A DNA stretch of 42,046 nucleotides from Halobacteriales archaeon SW_6_65_15 (GCA_003023465.1 PXSM01000077.1:1-42046), one strand, 5' to 3'. Positions 19,756 through 29,569 are shown, counted from the first letter of the stretch. Notes: generated from the sequence alone by a model not told the origin. Numbers and translations: made by a program.

Positions 19756-20311
19756 CAAGAGTGTCCAAGAGCGACCAACAGTGACCGATAGTGTTTGAGC
19801 AGTGTCTGGAGCTCGTCAGGCGACTCCGTGAAGTCGTCGGGTGACTCCCACCCCACCGTTTCCGGTGTTTTGGATGCGGAGTGACCTGTAGGAAGAAAGA
19901 CAGTCGTCGGGGACACTCACCCCGTCGTTTCCGCTGTCTCGCGGCGAGGTGATGGTGTGGGGTGGATTTACGGTGGAATTGACAGGAAAGTCGAGGCGAT
20001 CAGAAGTAATCTCCGACAGTTTCCGGCAGTTTTCGACTCTCCAAGCCTGAACCCACACCTAAAACGCCTAACTAGTCTATTTCGACTAACTGTAGTGCGG
20101 GTATGGTCTTACGCTTATTCACATAAAGCTTTCGACCTATGCATACTTCTCTCAACACGTCCACCACCTTACCTCCCGATAACTCCGGAAACGATGGGGT
20201 GGGTGTGTCTTTAAACCTGACGAGACAACGGAAACGACGCACCCCTCCCGAACACTCGTTGCTTAAAAATGAGCGGGACAGAAGAAACAGCGGACGTCCC
20301 AGTAACCACGT

Positions 20312-20323
20312 GGCTTTATATCC
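20312..20323 (+). promoter_or_regulatory. TATA-like box of orc1/cdc6
   Basis: ggctttatatcc about 35 nt before the ATG at 20354. Confidence 0.5.
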
Positions 20324-20353
20324 CCGCCCGTACAACCACCGTCCAGACGACCA

Positions 20354-21595
20354 ATGTCATCGTTCAGCTTCGACCGGGACAACTCCCTCTACAAGAACCG
20401 GGACGCCCTGCTGGAGGAGTACACCCCGGACAACCTCGTCGGTCGCGACGAGGAACTCGAAGAGTACCACGCCGCGCTTCAGCCGATCATCAACGGCGAA
20501 GCGCCCTCGAACATCTTCCTCTACGGGAAGAGCGGCGTGGGCAAGACCGCGGCCACCCGCTTCCTGCTCAACCGCCTGCAGGACGACGCCGCCAAGTACG
20601 ACGACATCTCGCTCAACGTCCTCGAGATCAACTGCGACGGACTCAATTCGAGCTACCAAGTTGCCGTACGACTCGTCAACACGCTCCGGGACCCCTCCGA
20701 GCAGATCAGCAACACGGGCTACCCGCAAGCACAGGTGTACAGCTTCCTCTGGGAGGAACTCGACGAGTTGGGCGGGACCATCATCGTGGTCCTCGACGAG
20801 GTCGACCACATCAACGACAACTCCATCCTCTACCAGATTCCTCGCGCCCGGTCGAACGGCTACCTCGAAGACGCCAAGATCGGCCTCATCGGTATCTCCA
20901 ACGACCTCTCCTTCCGCGATTCGCTCTCCGCCAAAGTCCGCTCGTCGCTCTGTGAGAAGGAGGTCTCGTTCCCACCCTACGACGCCACCGAACTCCAGAA
21001 GGTCCTCAGCCAGCGCGAGGAGGTGGCGTTTCACGACGGCGCGCTCGCCGACGACGTGATTCCGCTCTGTGCCGCCTACGGTGCGCAGGACGCGGGTGAC
21101 GCCCGGCAGGCGCTCGACCTCCTGCTCGAAGCAGGCGACCTCGCGAGGAAGGAAGCGGTCGATCAGGTCACCGACGGACACGTTCAGGAGGCCCGCGAGA
21201 AGCTCGAACGCGACCGCATCATGGAAGGCGTCGCCGACCTGACCGAACACGCCCGACTCGTCCTCTACGCCCTCACCTCGCTCGAAGCCGAGGGCGAGAC
21301 CCCCGCGCGCTCCAGAGACATCCGACCCCGGTACGAACAACTCTGCAACCACGTCGGTACCGAACCCCTGACCAGTCGCCGGATGCGCGACCACCTCGCG
21401 GACCTCGCGATGCTCGGGGTCATCTCCTCGACGGAGAAGAACGAGGGCATGTCCGGCGGCAAGTACCGCGAACACGCCCTGAAGCAGGAACTCCAGCTCG
21501 TCGTCACCGCGCTGGAGGAGACCATCGAGTTCGCGGGCGTCCACGAGAGCATCCGACCCTACTACCAGACGACGTTCGAGGACGCCGAGAGCTGA
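20354..21595 (+). CDS. Orc1/Cdc6 family replication initiator
   Basis: NLVGRDEELEEYHAALQPIINGEAPSNIFLYGKSGVGKTAATRFLL; Walker B IIVVLDEVDHI; sensor GLIGISNDLSFRD; C-terminal winged helix. Confidence 0.93.
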   Translation: MSSFSFDRDNSLYKNRDALLEEYTPDNLVGRDEELEEYHAALQPIINGEAPSNIFLYGKSGVGKTAATRFLLNRLQDDAAKYDDISLNVLEINCDGLNSSYQVAVRLVNTLRDPSEQISNTGYPQAQVYSFLWEELDELGGTIIVVLDEVDHINDNSILYQIPRARSNGYLEDAKIGLIGISNDLSFRDSLSAKVRSSLCEKEVSFPPYDATELQKVLSQREEVAFHDGALADDVIPLCAAYGAQDAGDARQALDLLLEAGDLARKEAVDQVTDGHVQEAREKLERDRIMEGVADLTEHARLVLYALTSLEAEGETPARSRDIRPRYEQLCNHVGTEPLTSRRMRDHLADLAMLGVISSTEKNEGMSGGKYREHALKQELQLVVTALEETIEFAGVHESIRPYYQTTFEDAES

Positions 21596-21630
21596 CCTCG
21601 GCCGCTTCGTCTCGGCGGGTTCCAGACTGC

Positions 21631-22030
21631 CACCCCAGCGTTTCCGGTGTCTCGACTTTCTTCCCCATCGCGACTCGACATCTAGCCCTGCAACACCCGA
21701 TTGCTAGCTCTGAAACGCCGCGGTCCCGGTTCTACGACACCACCATTTCCGCTGTCGGCTTCGAGCTACCTCGGCTGGCTTGCCGACTAACTCCCTCTCG
21801 AAAAACAGCGGAAACGACGGGGTGGTAGACGAATGTGCTTTCCGACCGAACAACGGAAATCCCGGTGTCCAAACCGCAGAAATCACGTCTGCCGACAGCG
21901 GAAATAACGGTGTTCCACGGTCATCGGACGCGTCCTAAATCGGGTCCGACGGTCGAGTGACAGCGGAAACAGCGGGGTTGGCCTCTTCCTAACTCTCGCT
22001 GCATGACAGCGGAAACGGTGGGGTAGTTTT
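21631..22030. other. Second ORB-like array downstream of orc1/cdc6
   Basis: C-string-first copies at ~21631 and 21737; opposite orientation at ~21801, 21850, 21894, 21957, 22004 (e.g. aaaaacagcggaaacgacggggtgg). Confidence 0.75.
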
Positions 22031-22153
22031 CCGTTCGTCTTGTCCGTCTTAAGACCTCCTCAGCCCCGAAGTCGCCGCGATTATGCGTGAAAAATGACAG
22101 ACTCATTGATTATTTACGAAGATTTATTTCGGGGAACGAAGCAATCCGTCCCG

Positions 22154-22754
22154 ATGTCCGAGGACGATTCGACATCGGATGGTAATCGTGACGCGCGTCG
22201 AAAGTCTCTATCCGATTCTGTAGGAGGGAAAGATGGAGTTGCAGTCTTAATGCGCTACGAAGGCCGTCAAACTGTCGATAATCTGAATAGTGGCCTTACC
22301 GATATCGACGCGAAGGCTAGCAAGCTAATGCGTATGAATATCATCGTTGCAGGATTACTCCTGAGCGCACTTTCGTTCGCAGCGAAATCAGCTAACGTCG
22401 GGGTGGAACCATTCATTAATCCCTTCTCGATCAGTGGACTCGTTGTTCTCGTCACCTCCATCGTTGCGGCTGTTAGTACCTATTCTGCAGCCGAGTCACG
22501 AGTTGGCATCTCTGCGGAGACGAAAGAATGCGTTCTATCTCAGCGTGACGATCCTGTTCGTTCTTGCTTCGGTGGTTCTCTTTTCCGTCGGCGCATCCGT
22601 GGGGATCGCTGGCGGTTCACTGCCTACCCACCTTCGTTTTAGCATTTGGATTCTTACCATCGTGACGATTGCCTGCATCGGCTGGATCACTGACGTTCGA
22701 AGAGAGTACGAAGCTTGGACGAAATACGGTCGAACGAATGGGGAACGGGAGTAA
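22154..22754 (+). pseudogene. Four-TM membrane protein, apparently frameshifted and shortened
   Basis: Frame 1: LNSGLTDIDAKASKLMRMNIIVAGLLLSALSF...SGLVVLVTSIVAAVSTYSAAESRVGIS; other frame continues RRRKNAFYLSVTILFVLASVVLFSVG...WILTIVTIACIGWITDVRREYEAW. Confidence 0.55.
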
Positions 22755-22857
22755 ACGTGAATGAGAAGCAGGAGCAAACGTTGACGAAGATGGCTAACGA
22801 TGTGTTCGAATGGAGAACGTTCCCGAACAAAAGTATAAACGTCACACCGACGAAAGG

Positions 22858-23001
22858 ATGACTATGAACGAAATCGGCGAACGCGAAATTAGGCGAGACG
22901 AGGACGGTGACCCTATCGTGACCGGAACGTCGTTCACGACGGGGGCTATCGAGAACGACGAACTCGAAGAGACACTCATTCAAGAGGTTCTGAAAGACTG
23001 A
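22858..23001 (+). CDS. Small acidic hypothetical protein
   Basis: 47-aa ORF MTMNEIGEREIRRDEDGDPIV...; TATA-like aagtataaac ~25 nt upstream. Confidence 0.45.
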   Translation: MTMNEIGEREIRRDEDGDPIVTGTSFTTGAIENDELEETLIQEVLKD

Positions 23002-23077
23002 TTCGACCGGCACTCAGACGGTCGCGTTAGAATTCGACACTGCCTGCGCTGTCGAACGGAAATCAGCAATCGGCGCT

Positions 23078-23887
23078 TTACTGGTCGTGTTCGACTTCCA
23101 GGAGGCGCGAGTCACACTCCGTACAGCTGACGGCCACCACGTCGAGCGTCCGGCAGCAGGATTCGACCGTCTCCTGTTCCATCGCGATCTCGCCGCCGCA
23201 GTCCGGACAGGCTTCGAGGAAGACGCGAAGCCCGCTCAGGACGCGACTCTGGTTCGTCACCGTCAGGTCGTCCCAGTCGTCGTAGCTGTCTTCGAGCACC
23301 TTCGCCGCCGCGAGGTCCGCGATGAGTGCTGCGCGGGATTCCCACTGACCGAGGCGACCGCCGTCGTACTCGGCGACCAGCGCCTCGTCGTGCTCCTCGA
23401 ACGAGAGCTGTTCCTCCTCGACGTCGAGGACGCGACTGAGGTCGCTCTTCTCGGTCTCCTCGGCCTTGATGGACTCCATGTTCGCGTCCCACGTCTCGCG
23501 GAACGAGTCGGCCAGACAGAGGTCGTCGACGTCGTCGCACGGCCGGACGGCTCCGGCCTCGGCGAGTACCTCTTCGGGGTCGCGCTCGTCGTCGGCGACC
23601 TCGACGGGTTCGGCTTCGAGCTTGTCGAACTTCGCCAGCAACCAGTCGGGGAAGTACCGCTTCGTGAGGGTCGGGGTCCCCGGCACGAGATACCCTCGCA
23701 GGTAGATGGTCACTAGCGACAGCGCGAACACTACTGCCCCGCCCGCGGGCGTGAGGACGAGCGAGAGCGCCGCACTCCCGACGGCCGCGATGACGATGTT
23801 GACGATGGTACACGGCGTACACCGATTCTCTCCCGTGTACTCCGGTTGGCGAAACCGTTCCACGAATCCGGTCGATTTTGTACTCAT
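23078..23887 (-). CDS. Membrane protein with N-terminal RCTPCT motif, two TM segments and C-terminal zinc-ribbon-like domain
   Basis: ENRCTPCTIVNIVIAAVGSAALSLVL...; CPDCGGEIAMEQETVESCCRTLDVVAVSCTECDSRL. Confidence 0.7.
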   Translation of the reverse strand: MSTKSTGFVERFRQPEYTGENRCTPCTIVNIVIAAVGSAALSLVLTPAGGAVVFALSLVTIYLRGYLVPGTPTLTKRYFPDWLLAKFDKLEAEPVEVADDERDPEEVLAEAGAVRPCDDVDDLCLADSFRETWDANMESIKAEETEKSDLSRVLDVEEEQLSFEEHDEALVAEYDGGRLGQWESRAALIADLAAAKVLEDSYDDWDDLTVTNQSRVLSGLRVFLEACPDCGGEIAMEQETVESCCRTLDVVAVSCTECDSRLLEVEHDQ

Positions 23888-24026
23888 ACTGTCTCGTTCT
23901 TTGTTTTCACCCTATATATCTGTTGTTAAAGGAAACGAACAGGTAGCAGAAACGCAGGCCCTGTGCTTGGCTCGCCGATTGAAGTTTGCGGGACTCGAAA
24001 TTCGCCGATTCGAACGTCGAATCGCG

Positions 24027-25679
24027 TCACTCCGTGCCGAGCGTCGAAACGTCCCGCGAAGACGCGGCGTCCTCGACGGCCCGCTGGAGTCGGAGCGTCA
24101 CCGCGCCGCCGGTCGCGTGGTAGTCGTCGAACGAGAGTTCGCCGCCGAACTTCCCGACGATCCAGTTCGTCAGCCAGAGGCCGAGGCCGCTTCCGTGGTG
24201 GAGCGCGGTCTCCTCGCCCGCCGCCAGCACTTCGCGTTCTTCCTCGGGGATGCCCGGCCCGTCGTCCAGCACCGTGAGTTCTATCCAGTCGCGGTCGTCG
24301 TCGGTGGCCGAGACGGTCACGGTGACCGACGACTCTCCGTCGTTGTGTTCGATGGCGTTCTCGATGACCTCGCTGATCGCGGCCTCCAAGGTCTTGTCGG
24401 CGTAGACCTGAACCGAGTCGGGGATCTCGGCGGTGATGTCGGCGTCGGGGTAGCTCTGGCGGAACTCGGTGCACGTTCGCTCGACGCAGTCGGTCACGTC
24501 GATCTGCTTCGTCGTTCGGTCCTCGCGGTCGAGCGTCTTGCCGACCTCACGGGCCTTCTCGCTGATCTCGATGAGTTCGCTCGCCTTCTGTTTGATGACG
24601 TCGGCCTCCTGTTCGGCGGGCGGGAACTCCTCGCTGATGTTCTCGGCCCGACCTAGCACGACGTTGAGGTCGTTGCGGAGGTTGTGTCGCAGGATGCGGT
24701 TGAACACCTGCAGGCGCTGTTCCCGCCGGACGAGTTCCTTGCGGGTCTGAACCGAGTCGATGGCGTACGCGACGCTGTTGCCGAACTTCGAGAGGACTCG
24801 ACGCTCGGTCTCACCGAAGGCGTGTCGCTGGTCCGACCAGACGCTCAGCACGCCGTAGGTCCTGTTCTCGTATACGAGCGGAACGGCCGCGACGGCGTGG
24901 CGGTCGGCACTCACGCCGGCGTCGATGTCGAACCGCTCCTCGACCGTGGTCTCCCGCTCGACCTGGACCGACCCCGTTTCGATGGCTTCGCGGACCGTCC
25001 GTCGGCCGTCGTGACGACCACCATCGTTTCCGGAGTCGCTACTGCCGAGGTTCACGTCGAGCGCCACCGCGTCGAGGTAGCGCTGGTCGATGCCCGCCGA
25101 CACCTCGGGGCGAACTGCGGGCGTCTCCTCGTCTACCTTCCCGATCCACGCCAGCACGTACGGTTCCGAGTCGGCGAACCGCTCGCAGACGATTCGTTCG
25201 ATGTCCTCGCGCGAGGAGGCCTGCAGGACGGACTGACTCACGTCCCAGATGAGGTCGTTGACCGCTATCTGGCGGTCGCTGAGTCGCTCGGTCCGCCGCC
25301 GGGAGATGGCGTTCTCGATGCGGTTGGCCAACACCGCGAACTGCTCGCGGCCGTCCCCTTTCTTGAGGTAATCGGTCACGCCAGCCGAGATGGCCTTGCT
25401 CGCTATCTGCTCGCTTCCGCCGCCGGTCAGCAGGATGAACGGAATCTTCGGATACGTCTCCATGACGGCGGCGAGCAGTTCGAGTCCGTCCATCCCCGGC
25501 ATCTCGTAGTCGCTGACGATGCAGTCGAATCGCTCGGATTCGAGCCGTTCGAGGGCCGCCTGCGCGCTCTCGACCGTGTACACGTCGATGTCGTAGTCGT
25601 CGTCGAGGATGCCAGCCGTCACCTTGGCGAAAAAGTCGTTGTCCTCGACGTGCAGTACACGGGGACGCGCTTCTGGCAT
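24027..25679 (-). CDS. Response regulator receiver - GAF - histidine kinase hybrid
   Basis: RVLHVEDNDFF...CIVSDYEMPGMDGLELL; RILRHNLRNDLNVVLG; DDGPGIPEEER; GSGLGLWLTNWIVGKFGG. Confidence 0.88.
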   Translation of the reverse strand: MPEARPRVLHVEDNDFFAKVTAGILDDDYDIDVYTVESAQAALERLESERFDCIVSDYEMPGMDGLELLAAVMETYPKIPFILLTGGGSEQIASKAISAGVTDYLKKGDGREQFAVLANRIENAISRRRTERLSDRQIAVNDLIWDVSQSVLQASSREDIERIVCERFADSEPYVLAWIGKVDEETPAVRPEVSAGIDQRYLDAVALDVNLGSSDSGNDGGRHDGRRTVREAIETGSVQVERETTVEERFDIDAGVSADRHAVAAVPLVYENRTYGVLSVWSDQRHAFGETERRVLSKFGNSVAYAIDSVQTRKELVRREQRLQVFNRILRHNLRNDLNVVLGRAENISEEFPPAEQEADVIKQKASELIEISEKAREVGKTLDREDRTTKQIDVTDCVERTCTEFRQSYPDADITAEIPDSVQVYADKTLEAAISEVIENAIEHNDGESSVTVTVSATDDDRDWIELTVLDDGPGIPEEEREVLAAGEETALHHGSGLGLWLTNWIVGKFGGELSFDDYHATGGAVTLRLQRAVEDAASSRDVSTLGTE

Positions 25680-25830
25680 CGTTCGTCTTGCCGGAATCGC
25701 GGCTACCTAATAAATGGTTTCCTTCTTTTAACTTTACGAAATCGGACTAGAGAAACGATGTCACCCCGTCGCCGCGATTCTCCCGGCAAAGATGACCGCC
25801 TTCGCACTTGCCGACCGTATCTCTGCTTGG

Positions 25831-27123
25831 TTATTCTTCGGTTCTGACTGGCCCATCAATGCCGGGTTCATTCACGGCTGTTATCTCGAATCGGGCTCCA
25901 CCACTCGCACTCTCCGTGATTTCTATCGTCCAGTTGTAGATATCGACCAGATGTTTCACGAATGCGAGACCGAGTCCGTTTCCGGTGTCACTCGTCGTAA
26001 ACCCTGCGTCAAACACTTCGGTACGCTGTTCCTCTGGGATTCCATTCCCAGTATCCGCGACGTAGAAACCAGTCGGAAGCCCTCCCACACGGACCGCTAC
26101 ATCACCATCATTATGCGAGACTGCATTTCGGAACAGATTTTCAAGGATATGCTGGAGATGTATTGGATCAACATTTACACGGCGGTCGGTTTCAATGAAC
26201 AATTCACTTTCCGTCGGTTCGATTGGCTTCCAGGCTTGTTCAGCAATTGGACGGATCTTGACCGTTTGCCGGTCAAGCGTTGCGTCGCTACCCCGCGTCG
26301 TCACTAATAAGACATCAATCATTTCTTCGATTCGCCCGAGTGCGTCGTCAACCTGTTGGACGGCATCCTGATTGCCTGTGGCGGCTTGTTGGAGATAGAC
26401 TTGGGCGATGGTGAGGGGATTCCGGAGTTCGTGCGCTAACATATTGGCGAACGTTTCTAACCGGTTATTTTGTTGTTTTAAGCGCTCATTTTGGTTTTCT
26501 AATCGGCGTTCGTACTGGATGCGCTCTGTCAAATCGCGGGTCACTTTGATAAACCCGAGCAGGTCTCCAGTCGAATCGTACACGCTCGAAATGACGACGT
26601 CTGCCCAAAACCGCGATCCGTCCTTCCGTACCCGCCACCCTTCATCCTCCATCCGTCCATTTGCCACTGCTTTCTCGAGATTCTGCTCGGGGACGCTCTC
26701 TGCGATATTCGATTCAGTGTAAAAGATGGAAAAATGTTTCCCAATCGCCTCCTCTTTCCGGTACCCTTTCTTCCGTTTTGCACCTTGATTCCACGTCTGA
26801 ATGTACCCCTCCGCATCCAATACAAAAATCGCATAATCGACGACGGCATCCACAAGTTCCTCAAACTGTAGATCGTTCATCTTTTGCTTTTTGGAGGCCG
26901 TATAGCTTTCCTGCTCCGGAAGATACCACCAAATCCGCTTGTTTTCTCTGGTTTGCTTGGTCTCTAAAACGCCTTCATCAGCCAAATCAATCAGCACATT
27001 TTGCACTTCCTTCGTTGACTCTCCCACTACCTCTGCGAGTTCACGAACCGTAAACGGCGTACTGGAGTCAAACGCATTCCGGACGGTGCTGAAATCAACC
27101 CCCGTCGACCCTTTTTCGCCCAT
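25831..27123 (-). CDS. Winged-HTH - PAS - histidine kinase fusion
   Basis: N-terminal FTVRELAEVVGESTKEVQNVLIDLADEGVLETKQTRENKRIWWYL; PAS VVDYAIFVLDAEGYIQTWNQGA; kinase FANMLAHELRNPLTIAQ, GNGLGLAFVKHLV. Confidence 0.82.
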   Translation of the reverse strand: MGEKGSTGVDFSTVRNAFDSSTPFTVRELAEVVGESTKEVQNVLIDLADEGVLETKQTRENKRIWWYLPEQESYTASKKQKMNDLQFEELVDAVVDYAIFVLDAEGYIQTWNQGAKRKKGYRKEEAIGKHFSIFYTESNIAESVPEQNLEKAVANGRMEDEGWRVRKDGSRFWADVVISSVYDSTGDLLGFIKVTRDLTERIQYERRLENQNERLKQQNNRLETFANMLAHELRNPLTIAQVYLQQAATGNQDAVQQVDDALGRIEEMIDVLLVTTRGSDATLDRQTVKIRPIAEQAWKPIEPTESELFIETDRRVNVDPIHLQHILENLFRNAVSHNDGDVAVRVGGLPTGFYVADTGNGIPEEQRTEVFDAGFTTSDTGNGLGLAFVKHLVDIYNWTIEITESASGGARFEITAVNEPGIDGPVRTEE

Positions 27124-27286
27124 AATGATCTATTTGTGAACCAAACTCAATAAGTTCGTCGTAATCCACGTCCGTTGAATATCTCCGAGTGGTGTCCGGA
27201 GTACAGGACGACCAGTCCCGTCCCCGACCGGACCTAGTCACAGATGCGTTCGACTCGGTGTTCGTTCCAGACGGTGACGCTGGTCG

Positions 27287-28330
27287 CTAGGTCCCTCCAG
27301 CGGACGCACTGAATCCGACGTCGGAACGCGACTCGATCTCGAACAGCGCGTCGAGCGCGGAGTTGTCCTCTGCCAACTCGCGGCCTGCACCCGTCAACTC
27401 GTACCCGCTGTCCTCTCTCTTCTCGGCGAAGCCCTCCCGTTCGAGGTGGTCGAGGTGTGCCCACGCCTCGCCGGGACCGTGCATGACGTGGATGTTCTCC
27501 AGTTCGCCGAAGAGGTCGGCGCTGACGGTCCACGGGTCGGCCACGCCGCGCTCGCGGAGGACCGAGAGGACGCGCTCGGTTCGCTCGCGGTGGTGGGCGA
27601 CGATCTCGCGGGCCCGTCCGGCCGGGTCGTCGATGGGGTCGCGGTGGCCGGGCCACGCGCGGTCGTAGTCGTTCTCGACGATCCGCGCGAGCGAGTCGAG
27701 GTAGGTGCCGAGAGGGTCCTCGACGCGGGGGTCGGCTCCGCCCACGTTCGGGGTGTACTTCAGGAGGAGGGCGTCCCCGGCGAGGAGTTCTCTGCCCCGG
27801 TCACCGGCAAATTCGAATCCCGACAGTCCGGCGGCGTGACCGGGCAGGTGGACCGCCTCCAACGCGACCCCGCTGAGGTCGAATCGGTCGCCGTCCGCGA
27901 ACGTCTCGACGGTCGGCCGGTCGCCCCGGATGTCGTCGTGGAGTTCGAGGAAGTCGAGCAGTTCCGCGGCCTTCTCGTCGGGCATTCCCCACTCGTCGAA
28001 CAGGTTCCGCTCCTCGATCTCGGCCTCGTGGCCCGCGACGTCGCTCTCGACCATCGGCGCGTCGGCCTCGTGGACGTACACCGTGGCCCCGCTCTCGGCC
28101 TGAATCTCGCCCGCGAGTCCCACGTGGTCGTGGTGCCAGTGGGTGAGGAAGATGGCGTCGACGTCCGCGAACGAGAGGTCGTACTCCGCAAGGCCGTCCC
28201 GCAACTGCTCGCGACCCTTGGCGGTGGCGACACCGGTGTCTACCAGCGCGGTCGTCCCCGAGTCCACCCCGAAGACGTACACGTCGTTTCGCCCCTCGAA
28301 GACGGTGTTTCCGAGCTGAATCCGTTTCAC
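27287..28330 (-). CDS. MBL-fold metallo-hydrolase
   Basis: AIFLTHWHHDHVGLAGEI; VHLPGHAAGLSGF; C-terminal winged-helix-like region. Confidence 0.88.
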   Translation of the reverse strand: MKRIQLGNTVFEGRNDVYVFGVDSGTTALVDTGVATAKGREQLRDGLAEYDLSFADVDAIFLTHWHHDHVGLAGEIQAESGATVYVHEADAPMVESDVAGHEAEIEERNLFDEWGMPDEKAAELLDFLELHDDIRGDRPTVETFADGDRFDLSGVALEAVHLPGHAAGLSGFEFAGDRGRELLAGDALLLKYTPNVGGADPRVEDPLGTYLDSLARIVENDYDRAWPGHRDPIDDPAGRAREIVAHHRERTERVLSVLRERGVADPWTVSADLFGELENIHVMHGPGEAWAHLDHLEREGFAEKREDSGYELTGAGRELAEDNSALDALFEIESRSDVGFSASAGGT

Positions 28331-28475
28331 GTTCGTACTCGACCCCTGCTCGATAAGTCGTTTTCCTTCTCAAAACTCTCACCGACTCGACCCGAGGCGT
28401 ACGGTTTTAGTACAACCGTAGTAAAAATCATGACGAAAATTTTATGATATATACTGTTGGCCCTACTATCACCCG

Positions 28476-28730
28476 ATGAGCGAATCAGTGGAGCGACGGG
28501 AGCGCGACGCCGAACCGGTGAACTGGCGGCGGACCGACGGCGGCGTCGAGATCTACGACGAGGCGAACCCCGACGCGTGGGTGCGGATGGAGTTCGTCAG
28601 TGGCATCGACCCGGACAAGCGACTCTACGGCGTCTGCGACGACTGCGGACTCGTCACGCCACAGCCCGCACTGCCCTCGGCGAGCATGGCCTGTGGCAAC
28701 TGCGGAGCCGAGTTCGACGCGGACTCGTAG
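28476..28730 (+). CDS. Small zinc-ribbon protein
   Basis: CDDCGLVTPQPALPSASMACGNCGAEF. Confidence 0.7.
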   Translation: MSESVERRERDAEPVNWRRTDGGVEIYDEANPDAWVRMEFVSGIDPDKRLYGVCDDCGLVTPQPALPSASMACGNCGAEFDADS

Positions 28731-28773
28731 TCCGATAGTTACCACCTCAGCAGCTCTTGCGCGGATTCTGCGG

Positions 28774-29268
28774 CTATCGTAGTTTGTCCAGCACCGACGA
28801 CCCCTCCGAGACGGAGTTCAGTTTTTCGAGCGCGGCCGTCTCCTCGCGCCGGTTCTGTTCGAGGAGGTCGCGCACGTCGTCGTCCACGTCCAGTTCGTCG
28901 GCGAGCGTGAGCAGTCCCTCGTACATCGTGAGCTCCATCCGTTCGGTTTGTCGGCCCGCCTGATTGTAGAACCGGTTCTGCAGGTCCTCGCTCTGGGCCT
29001 GGGCGTCGAACTCCCGCTTCTCCTGGAGGAGTCCGTCGAAGCTCGGGACGCTCTCCTCGGTCGCTTCCATCCCCAGCAGGTCGAACGCCTCTTCGAGACG
29101 GTCGACGTGAACCTCGGTCTCGTCCCGATGCTCGGCGAAGGCGTCCACCAGTTTCCCGTCGGTCGCGCTCGTCTGTAATTCGTCGAGCGCGTCCACGAGT
29201 CGCCGTTCGACGTAGTACGCGCTCCGGAGCTGATACTCGAAGAGGTCGGCCTCCGTTTCCAGCGTCAT
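28774..29268 (-). CDS. Ferritin-like DUF892/YciE-YciF family protein
   Basis: LFEYQLRSAYYVERRLVDALDEL...HRDETEVHVDRLEEAFDLLG. Confidence 0.75.
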   Translation of the reverse strand: MTLETEADLFEYQLRSAYYVERRLVDALDELQTSATDGKLVDAFAEHRDETEVHVDRLEEAFDLLGMEATEESVPSFDGLLQEKREFDAQAQSEDLQNRFYNQAGRQTERMELTMYEGLLTLADELDVDDDVRDLLEQNRREETAALEKLNSVSEGSSVLDKLR

Positions 29269-29392
29269 GGTCCCCGTTCCAGATACCCCGCAGGCGTCCT
29301 TAGCCGTTGTCGCCGAGAGCCGCCGTTTCGGGAGTTGTATCCTTCCGCTGCTCTGCAGTACCGTTTTCACGAATGCGACCGTTCGAGTGTCC

Positions 29393-29569
29393 ATGGGGGT
29401 TCCGAAACCGACGTCGCCGCTCCAGATCGCGGCGGTGGCCGTGGGTGCGCTGGTCGGACTGCTCGTCGTGGTACCGCTGGTTCCGTTACTGCTCGACTTC
29501 GCGGTCGGACTGTTCAGGGGCGTCTTCGACGTGGTCGTTCCCGGTGGTCGCAGTCCCGCGGCGGGGTAG
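29393..29569 (+). CDS. Small membrane protein
   Basis: 58-aa ORF with one long hydrophobic stretch. Confidence 0.5.
   Translation: MGVPKPTSPLQIAAVAVGALVGLLVVVPLVPLLLDFAVGLFRGVFDVVVPGGRSPAAG

Larger units (their letters stand above)
19443..20250. other. Putative replication origin, left ORB-like array plus AT-richer segment
   Basis: Motif copies (C-string first) at ~19443, 19553, 19651, 19737, 19848, 19917, degenerate at 20017; opposite orientation at ~20180 and 20225; AT-richer stretch ~20055-20160; next to orc1/cdc6. Confidence 0.8.

Noticed and set aside
20357-21544. 395-aa minus-strand ORF opposite orc1/cdc6
   Set aside because: Shadow ORF of a strongly supported CDS
19443-22030. CRISPR array, considered because of many regularly spaced short repeats
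   Set aside because: Repeats are short, degenerate, in both orientations, with uneven spacing, no cas genes, and flank orc1/cdc6; ORB sites explain them better
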